From Bacteroidales bacterium (lineage in GTDB: Bacteria; Bacteroidota; Bacteroidia; Bacteroidales; P3), in assembly GCA_021443125.1 (NCBI GenBank), contig JABUUQ010000002.1, forward strand, positions 256,205 to 263,878: a stretch of DNA of 7,674 nt. Direction: 5' to 3'. Below the pieces are notes generated by a model. The model saw nothing but the letters and a program-made list of their open reading frames with translations, was not told the DNA's origin and did not search any database. Shown in pieces: positions 1-4,545 of this stretch; position 1 is the first letter of the stretch, and every line of letters starts with the position of its first letter. A program made the position numbers and the translations under genes.

Positions 1-1
1 T

Positions 2-712
2 TTTATTTCTTGCGACGAAGATGAAGATAGAGAAAGACCAAGTACAGACACTGGCACAACAACCGATACTGATACAACTGCAACTGGAGGAGAGGATACA
101 GTTATTGTTGATCCAGGAGTACACACAGCAGATATTTGCATTGAATGTGGAGAAAATTATGTGCAAAATAGTGGAATGATGGTAGAAGCAGACAATGCTA
201 TTGGAGAAATAATCAATGACACATTGGATGTTGTTTGTCAATTATATAGATTTGGGAATTACTATCTTTTGAATTTCTTGCTACACGCAAGTGGAGTAGG
301 AAAAACTGGAGTATATATCGTAGGAATGATATGCAATCAAAATAGTATAAAAGACAAGTTAGACTATATATGGAATAATTATAGTTCAGATGGTAGAGAC
401 CATTGGGGTACTGCGCTAAAACCAACAATTAAACGAGTTAGAGTAAAAGGTATTTGGTCTTTCCATATTACAAATAAATCAGATTATGAAGGTCCATGGA
501 TGATAGATCCAAGTGAAGACTATGATCCTTACTGCTATGATAAGACTTATAGTAGAGTATTTTATTATATAGGCGTAAAAATTCTTGACATTGAGAAAAC
601 AGATGAGGAATTTGAATGGATGCAAAATGGAATAAACCTTGAATGGTATTACGACCAAGCAATAAGGTATGCCTATTATGGTGAGAATCCAGACGAATGG
701 CTATGTAAATAA
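2..712 (+). CDS. Putative surface lipoprotein of unknown function, 5' end missing
   Basis: The reading frame is open from the left edge; 236 residues are visible before TAA at 710-712, and the true start and most of the signal peptide lie outside. The first residues are F-I-S-C followed by D-E-D-E-D, which reads as a loose Bacteroidota lipobox with the lipidated Cys at bases 11-13. An acidic stretch directly after the Cys is the kind of signal known in Bacteroidota to route lipoproteins to the outer face of the outer membrane. Then comes a Thr/Asp-rich, low-complexity tether (about residues 13-37 of the fragment), a C-I-E-C pair (46-49), and a folded part of about 185 residues rich in Tyr, Trp and Asp. 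I do not recognise the folded part. An internal GTG at 161 is a possible start but would discard the lipobox, so I reject it. G+C is about one third (157 of 480 bases in 181-660), somewhat below the sampled dnaK lines. Coding status is likely; lipoprotein status is inference from four residues of signal sequence. Confidence 0.75.
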   Translation, partial: FISCDEDEDRERPSTDTGTTTDTDTTATGGEDTVIVDPGVHTADICIECGENYVQNSGMMVEADNAIGEIINDTLDVVCQLYRFGNYYLLNFLLHASGVGKTGVYIVGMICNQNSIKDKLDYIWNNYSSDGRDHWGTALKPTIKRVRVKGIWSFHITNKSDYEGPWMIDPSEDYDPYCYDKTYSRVFYYIGVKILDIEKTDEEFEWMQNGINLEWYYDQAIRYAYYGENPDEWLCK

Positions 713-719
713 AAATTAG

Positions 720-757
720 AAAAAACAGGCATGCGTAAAAACATGTCTGTTTTTTTT
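720..757 (+). terminator. Rho-independent terminator after the lipoprotein gene
   Basis: An A-rich left arm ending in ACAGGCATG (to 733) pairs with CATGTCTGT (742-750) through one G-U pair. The loop is 8 bases (734-741), and a run of seven T follows the right arm. The flanking A and T runs lengthen the stem, so it may also work on the opposite strand. It starts 8 bases after the stop codon and separates the lipoprotein gene from aspartokinase. Confidence 0.9.
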
Positions 758-841
758 ATCAAACAATGTTTTAGTTAAAGGATTCCTTTGCCATTCTCTC
801 AAAAATATCGTTATAAGTGGGATTTTCTTATTTTAATTTGT

Positions 842-849
842 TACTTTTG
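842..849 (+). promoter_or_regulatory. Probable -7 promoter element of aspartokinase
   Basis: TACTTTTG is an exact match to the TAnnTTTG -7 element of the Bacteroidota primary sigma factor. It ends 27 bases before the ATG at 877, predicting a leader of roughly 20 bases. I found no convincing TTG (-33) element at the usual 17-23 base spacing, where the DNA reads through 811-825 without one, so the call rests on the -7 box alone. The short leader leaves no room for an attenuator or riboswitch. Confidence 0.5.
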
Positions 850-876
850 TAAAATAAATTCAAATTGTTTTTGAAA

Positions 877-2154
877 ATGGAAAACATCTTTGTGGAAAAA
901 TTTGGCGGAGCTTCTGTAAATAGTGCCGAAGCTGTAAGGAATGTCTTCAAAATATTGTCTATGGAGCAGAAAAAAAGAGTTATAGTTGTTTCTGCTATGG
1001 GTAAAACCACCAATAAGTTGGAAGATATTGTGAATAAGTGGTTCAACTCAAACATTTTCTATGATGAACAATATGAAAACCTTATTGAATACCATAATAA
1101 TATAATAGAGAATTTGTTTTCCACAAAAGAGCAAGAAGGAACAAAGGCAAAAATCTCTCTTTTGTTTCAAGAACTGAAAAGCAAGCTTATAAGACTGCCA
1201 CGAAACGATTATAATTTCATTTACGATAGCATAGTATCTTTTGGAGAAAGGATTTCAACGACCATTGTTTCTGATTTCCTTAACGCAAACAAGCTTACAA
1301 ACAAACTTGTCTATGCAATAGATTTGATAAAAACCGATAACAATTACAGAGATGCCAATGTGGATTGGGCAAACACTCAAAAAGCAGTAGAGGAAACCAT
1401 TGTGCCTATTTTGGAACACTATGACACTGTAATAACTCAGGGATTTATCGGCGGAACAAAAGAAAATCTTGCCACCACTCTCGGCAGAGAAGGTTCCGAT
1501 TACAGTGCTGCGATTTTGGCACACTGCCTTAGAAGCAACAGTATGACGATTTGGAAAGATGTGCCAGGGCTTTTGAATGCTGACCCAAAGAGAGTGGAAA
1601 ACACAACAAAACTTGTGTCTATTCCTTTCAAAGAAGCAATAGAACTTTCTTTCTATGGTGCATCTATAATACACCCTAAAACCATAAAACCTTTGGAAAA
1701 CCTTTCCATACCTTTATATATAAAATCTTTTGTAAAGCCAGAGGATGAAGGTTCGGTAATATGTGCTAATCCAGAGCTTAATCCAATTGTTCCAAACTAT
1801 ATTTTCAAAGACAATCAGTTGCTTTTGTCTATATCTCCAAAGGATTTCTCTTTCATAGACGAAAAAAATAGTGCTTCCATTTTTGAGATTTTTGCACGAA
1901 ACAAAGTAAAAGTGAATTTGATGCAGAATTCTGCAATTTCTTTCAGTGTTTCAGTGGATGAAAACAGAAACATACTGCCACAACTTCTTGAAGATTTGCA
2001 AAAGGACTACAAAGTAAGATACAATACCAATCTTCAATTGATAACCATACGCCACTACAATCAGCAGGCAATAGACTCTGTCTTGCAGAATAGAGAAAAA
2101 ATAATAGAGCAAAAAAGCCGTACTACAGCACAATTTCTTGTTAATATGCAATAA
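877..2154 (+). CDS. lysC: Aspartate kinase (aspartokinase), monofunctional
   Basis: Phosphorylates L-aspartate with ATP to 4-phospho-L-aspartate, the first step toward lysine/diaminopimelate, threonine and methionine; cytosolic. The 425-residue product carries the amino-acid-kinase fold at about 1-280: KFGGASV (8-14), SAMGKTTN (39-46), FGER (122-125), TTLGREGSD (200-208), WKDVPGLLNADPK (226-238) and YGASIIHPKT (260-269). A C-terminal regulatory part from about 314 has one clear ACT-like unit and a short second one ending in an RTTAQFLV-type strand, as I recall for Bacteroidota enzymes. No homoserine dehydrogenase domain follows, so it is not ThrA-like. ATG 877 is preferred because the upstream TTG at 865 sits almost on the predicted transcription start, and the kinase motif begins at residue 8 as expected. 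There is no Shine-Dalgarno; the region before the ATG is A/T rich, as usual in this phylum. The gene stands alone between a terminator and the dnaK control region. The ACT region implies feedback control by an amino acid, probably lysine or threonine, but the effector cannot be read from sequence. The symbol lysC is chosen by function; paralogues elsewhere in the genome could share it. Confidence 0.95.
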   Translation: MENIFVEKFGGASVNSAEAVRNVFKILSMEQKKRVIVVSAMGKTTNKLEDIVNKWFNSNIFYDEQYENLIEYHNNIIENLFSTKEQEGTKAKISLLFQELKSKLIRLPRNDYNFIYDSIVSFGERISTTIVSDFLNANKLTNKLVYAIDLIKTDNNYRDANVDWANTQKAVEETIVPILEHYDTVITQGFIGGTKENLATTLGREGSDYSAAILAHCLRSNSMTIWKDVPGLLNADPKRVENTTKLVSIPFKEAIELSFYGASIIHPKTIKPLENLSIPLYIKSFVKPEDEGSVICANPELNPIVPNYIFKDNQLLLSISPKDFSFIDEKNSASIFEIFARNKVKVNLMQNSAISFSVSVDENRNILPQLLEDLQKDYKVRYNTNLQLITIRHYNQQAIDSVLQNREKIIEQKSRTTAQFLVNMQ

Positions 2155-2200
2155 CAATATGACAATATAGTAAAGTCGAAACTGACACTTTGTCATATTG
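2155..2200 (+). promoter_or_regulatory. Nested inverted repeats, candidate operator upstream of dnaK
   Basis: CAATATGACAA (2155-2165), beginning on the base after the aspartokinase stop, is a perfect 11-base inverted copy of TTGTCATATTG (2190-2200). Inside lies a second palindrome, TGACA-CTT-TGTCA (2183-2195), which shares the right-hand half-site. The result is three TGACA/TGTCA half-sites starting at 2160, 2183 and 2191. As RNA the outer arms could form a hairpin with a 24-base loop, but no T run follows (CCCC comes next), so it is a poor intrinsic terminator for aspartokinase. The tight inner palindrome just upstream of promoter-like motifs fits a dimeric regulator binding site better. The regulator is unknown. 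Confidence 0.5.
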
Positions 2201-2205
2201 CCCCA

Positions 2206-2234
2206 TTTGGCACATAGTTTGAAAATTAGTTTTG
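2206..2234 (+). promoter_or_regulatory. dnaK: Overlapping promoter candidates for dnaK
   Basis: Two readings overlap. First, TTTG (2206-2209), 17 bases, then TAGTTTTG (2227-2234), an exact TAnnTTTG; this is a standard Bacteroidota -33/-7 promoter and predicts a start near 2241. Second, TGGCAC (2208-2213), 5 bases, then TTGA (2219-2222), which matches the sigma-54 pattern TGGCAC-N5-TTGC except for the last base, and predicts a start near 2234. Both give a leader of about 75-80 bases before ATG 2316. I favour the first as the default; the second is worth testing because dnaK is a stress gene and the TGACA/TGTCA repeats lie directly upstream. Confidence 0.5.
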
Positions 2235-2237
2235 TGT

Positions 2238-2253
2238 TCTTGCGAGTGCAAGA
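2238..2253 (+). other. Small hairpin at the 5' end of the predicted dnaK leader
   Basis: TCTTGC (2238-2243) and GCAAGA (2248-2253) form a perfect 6-bp stem closed by a GAGT tetraloop. It falls at or within a few bases of either predicted transcription start, where a hairpin could protect the transcript 5' end. The function is inference, and a 6-bp stem can occur by chance. Confidence 0.3.
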
Positions 2254-2315
2254 TGATACTAAAACAAAAATGATTTGTTTAATCGCATAATTAATTTATT
2301 AAAACTTATACAAAA

Positions 2316-4235
2316 ATGGGAAAGATAATAGGAATTGACCTTGGAACAACAAACAGCTGCGTTGCTGTAATGGAAGGTAACGAAACAGTAGTAATACAAA
2401 ACAGCGAAGGCGGAAGAACAACTCCTTCTATCGTTGGATTTGCAAAAGATGGTGAAAGAAAAGTCGGAAACCCTGCAAAACGTCAGGCTATCACCAATCC
2501 ACAAAACACAGTCTTCTCTATCAAAAGATTTATGGGCGTTAATTTCGATTCAAAAGATTGTCAGAACGAATTGCCTCACATTCCTTACAAAGTATCAAGA
2601 GGAGACAACAACACACCAAGAGTAGATATTGACGGAAGACTTTATACTCCTCAAGAAATCTCTGCTATCATTCTTCAAAAAATGAAAAAGACTGCAGAAG
2701 ACTACCTTGGCCAGACAGTAACAGAGGCTGTAATCACAGTGCCTGCTTATTTCAACGACTCACAACGCCAAGCAACAAAAGAGGCAGGAGAAATTGCTGG
2801 TTTGAAAGTAAGACGTATTATCAACGAACCTACTGCTGCAGCTTTGGCTTATGGTTTGGACAAAAAGAACGAGGATTCTCACATTGCAGTATTTGACCTT
2901 GGTGGTGGTACTTTTGATATCTCTATCCTTGAACTTGGCGACGGCGTTTTCGAAGTTAAATCTACAAATGGCGACACTCACCTTGGTGGCGACGATTTCG
3001 ATAGAAAAATCATCAACTGGCTTGCTGAAGAATTCATGAAAGACAATGCCAATGTAGACCTTAGAAAAGACCCTATGGCTCTTCAACGTCTTAAGGAAGC
3101 AGCAGAAAAAGCAAAAATAGAACTTTCTTCTTCAACACAAACAGAAATAAATCTTCCATACATTACTGTAGTTGACAACATACCTCAGCACCTTAACTAC
3201 ACACTTACAAGAAGCAAATTTGAACAACTTTGCGACGACCTTATCAAACGTTGTCTTGCTCCTTGCGAACAAGCTTTGAGAGATGCAGGTTACGACAAAA
3301 ACAAAATAGATGAGGTAATCCTTGTTGGTGGTTCTTCTCGTATTCCAGCAATTCAAAACATCGTTAAGGAATTCTTTGGAAAAGAACCTAACAAATCTGT
3401 AAATCCAGACGAGGTTGTGGCAATAGGTGCAGCAATTCAAGGCGGTGTGCTGACTGGTGAGGTAAAAGATGTATTGCTTCTTGATGTTACTCCATTGTCT
3501 TTGGGTATTGAAACTTTGGGTGGCGTAATGACAAAACTTATAGACGCCAACACAACAATTCCAACAAAGAAATCTCAAGTGTTCTCAACAGCACAAGACA
3601 ACCAGCCAAGCGTTGAAATCAATGTTCTTCAAGGTGAAAGAACAAGAGCGGCAGACAACAAGAGTTTGGGTAGATTTATCCTTAGTGATATACCACCTGC
3701 AAGAAGAGGCATCCCTCAAATTGAAGTTACTTTCGACATCGACGCAAATGGTATCCTTAATGTAAGTGCTTTGGACAAGGCTACAGGCAAACAACAGTCA
3801 ATAAAGATTGAGGCTTCAAGCGGTTTGTCTGACGAAGAAATACAAAGAATGAAAGCAGATGCAGAAGCACATGCTGAAGAAGACAAGAGAATGAAAGAAG
3901 AGTCTGACAAAATCAATGCTGCCGACAGTATGATTTTCCAAACAGAAAACTTCTTGAAAGACAATGCAGACAAAGTTCCTGCAGACAAGAAATCAGAGGT
4001 TGAAAACGCTCTTAAGGATTTGAAAGACGCTCATGCAAAACGCGACCTTGCCGGCATAGACAGAGCAACAGAAACTTTGAACAATGTTCTTCAAAGCGTG
4101 AGCCAAAATATGTATCAAGGAGCAAATCCAAACGAAGGACAGCCAAATCCTGATATGTCTCAACAACAAAACAACAACCAATCAAACAAAAACGATGGCG
4201 ATGTAACCGACGCCGATTTTGAGGAAGTGAAATAG
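2316..4235 (+). CDS. dnaK: Molecular chaperone DnaK (Hsp70)
   Basis: ATP-driven cytosolic chaperone that binds exposed hydrophobic segments of client proteins, normally working with DnaJ and GrpE in folding, disaggregation and the heat-shock response. At 639 residues it is full family length. The nucleotide-binding domain (about 1-385) shows GIDLGTTNSC near the N-terminus, the NEPTAAALAYG block (from 170), phosphate loop FDLGGGTFD (193-201) and adenosine motif LVGGSSRIP (336-344). The conserved interdomain linker VLLLDVTPLSLG spans 386-397, followed by the beta substrate-binding domain (to about 505), the helical lid (to about 600) and a disordered Gln/Asn-rich tail ending DADFEEVK, similar to other bacterial DnaK tails. 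ATG 2316 starts exactly at the family N-terminus (MGKIIGIDLG); upstream is A-rich with no Shine-Dalgarno. grpE and dnaJ are not adjacent; a terminator follows 27 bases after the stop, so the gene is probably transcribed alone. No CIRCE element is visible. No key residue appears missing. Confidence 0.99.
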   Translation: MGKIIGIDLGTTNSCVAVMEGNETVVIQNSEGGRTTPSIVGFAKDGERKVGNPAKRQAITNPQNTVFSIKRFMGVNFDSKDCQNELPHIPYKVSRGDNNTPRVDIDGRLYTPQEISAIILQKMKKTAEDYLGQTVTEAVITVPAYFNDSQRQATKEAGEIAGLKVRRIINEPTAAALAYGLDKKNEDSHIAVFDLGGGTFDISILELGDGVFEVKSTNGDTHLGGDDFDRKIINWLAEEFMKDNANVDLRKDPMALQRLKEAAEKAKIELSSSTQTEINLPYITVVDNIPQHLNYTLTRSKFEQLCDDLIKRCLAPCEQALRDAGYDKNKIDEVILVGGSSRIPAIQNIVKEFFGKEPNKSVNPDEVVAIGAAIQGGVLTGEVKDVLLLDVTPLSLGIETLGGVMTKLIDANTTIPTKKSQVFSTAQDNQPSVEINVLQGERTRAADNKSLGRFILSDIPPARRGIPQIEVTFDIDANGILNVSALDKATGKQQSIKIEASSGLSDEEIQRMKADAEAHAEEDKRMKEESDKINAADSMIFQTENFLKDNADKVPADKKSEVENALKDLKDAHAKRDLAGIDRATETLNNVLQSVSQNMYQGANPNEGQPNPDMSQQQNNNQSNKNDGDVTDADFEEVK

Positions 4236-4262
4236 TTAGTTAATAAATTATGTCAATTGTTT

Positions 4263-4295
4263 GAGGGGTACAACCAAGATGTTGTACCCCTTTTC
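4263..4295 (+). terminator. Rho-independent terminator after dnaK
   Basis: GGGGTACAAC (4265-4274) pairs perfectly with GTTGTACCCC (4281-4290) around a 6-base loop. One more A-T pair and a G-U pair extend the base, and TTTT-C follows. The strong stem makes up for the short T run. It isolates dnaK from the downstream secreted-protein gene. Confidence 0.9.
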
Positions 4296-4472
4296 GTTTG
4301 TGGAAAGTGGGCAAAATAAAACCTTGTTTTGTTGTATTGAAACGGCGTTTTAATTTTTTATTCCTTGCTTTTAATTTGCTGAAACAAGGAAAGGATTTTG
4401 GCACAGCACAGTGCAAAAAAATGAGCCAAATAGTGCATCTTTCTTTCTTTTTTGCAACAAAACCTATATTTC
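4296..4472 (+). other. Intergenic stretch with no convincing gene
   Basis: This is most of the 310-base gap between dnaK and the secreted-protein gene. It is A+T rich with T-runs. An open frame at 4298-4501 (67 codons from GTG) has no recognisable domain, a strongly biased Phe/Lys/Leu composition and runs into the promoter of the next gene, so I do not call it. A perfect 7-base inverted repeat, TTCCTTG (4361-4367) and CAAGGAA (4385-4391), has a 17-base loop and no T-run after it. No tRNA, riboswitch or known small-RNA fold is recognisable by eye. Confidence 0.5.
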
Positions 4473-4506
4473 TTTGTCTTTATTTCATAAAAAAAGCTTA
4501 AATTTG
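4473..4506 (+). promoter_or_regulatory. Probable promoter of the secreted-protein/TPR unit
   Basis: TTTG (4473-4476) is followed, after 22 bases, by TAAATTTG (4499-4506), an exact TAnnTTTG -7 element. The spacing is at the long end of the range reported for Bacteroidota promoters. The predicted start near 4513 gives a leader of about 33 bases before ATG 4546. No operator-like palindrome is seen beside it, so expression may be constitutive. Confidence 0.65.
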
Positions 4507-4545
4507 CAACTTGTACTATAATATATGTAAGAAAAACAAATAAGT

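Noticed and set aside
281..310. G-V-G-K-T in the lipoprotein, resembling a Walker A ATP-binding loop
   Set aside because: The required Gly five positions before the GK is a His here, no Walker B follows, and the protein is predicted to be extracellular.
1255..1674. Minus-strand open frame of 139 codons
   Set aside because: Antisense to the conserved kinase core of aspartokinase; Cys/Phe-rich with no domain or promoter.
2294..2305. 12-base sequence ATTTATTAAAAC before dnaK, repeated at 7594-7605
   Set aside because: Low-complexity A/T sequence; its order relative to the CTGACACTT motif is reversed between the two places, so chance is more likely than a shared element.
4361..4391. Perfect 7-base inverted repeat TTCCTTG/CAAGGAA
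   Set aside because: 17-base loop, no T-run after it, a strong terminator already lies upstream; in A/T-rich DNA this is weak evidence for any function.
4298..4501. 67-codon open frame between dnaK and the secreted-protein gene
   Set aside because: GTG start, no domain, composition of untranslated A/T-rich DNA, begins just after the dnaK terminator and overlaps the promoter of the next gene.
4517..4522. TATAAT resembling an E. coli -10 box
   Set aside because: Bacteroidota primary sigma uses TAnnTTTG, and an exact copy lies just upstream (4499-4506); there is no TTGACA-like partner.
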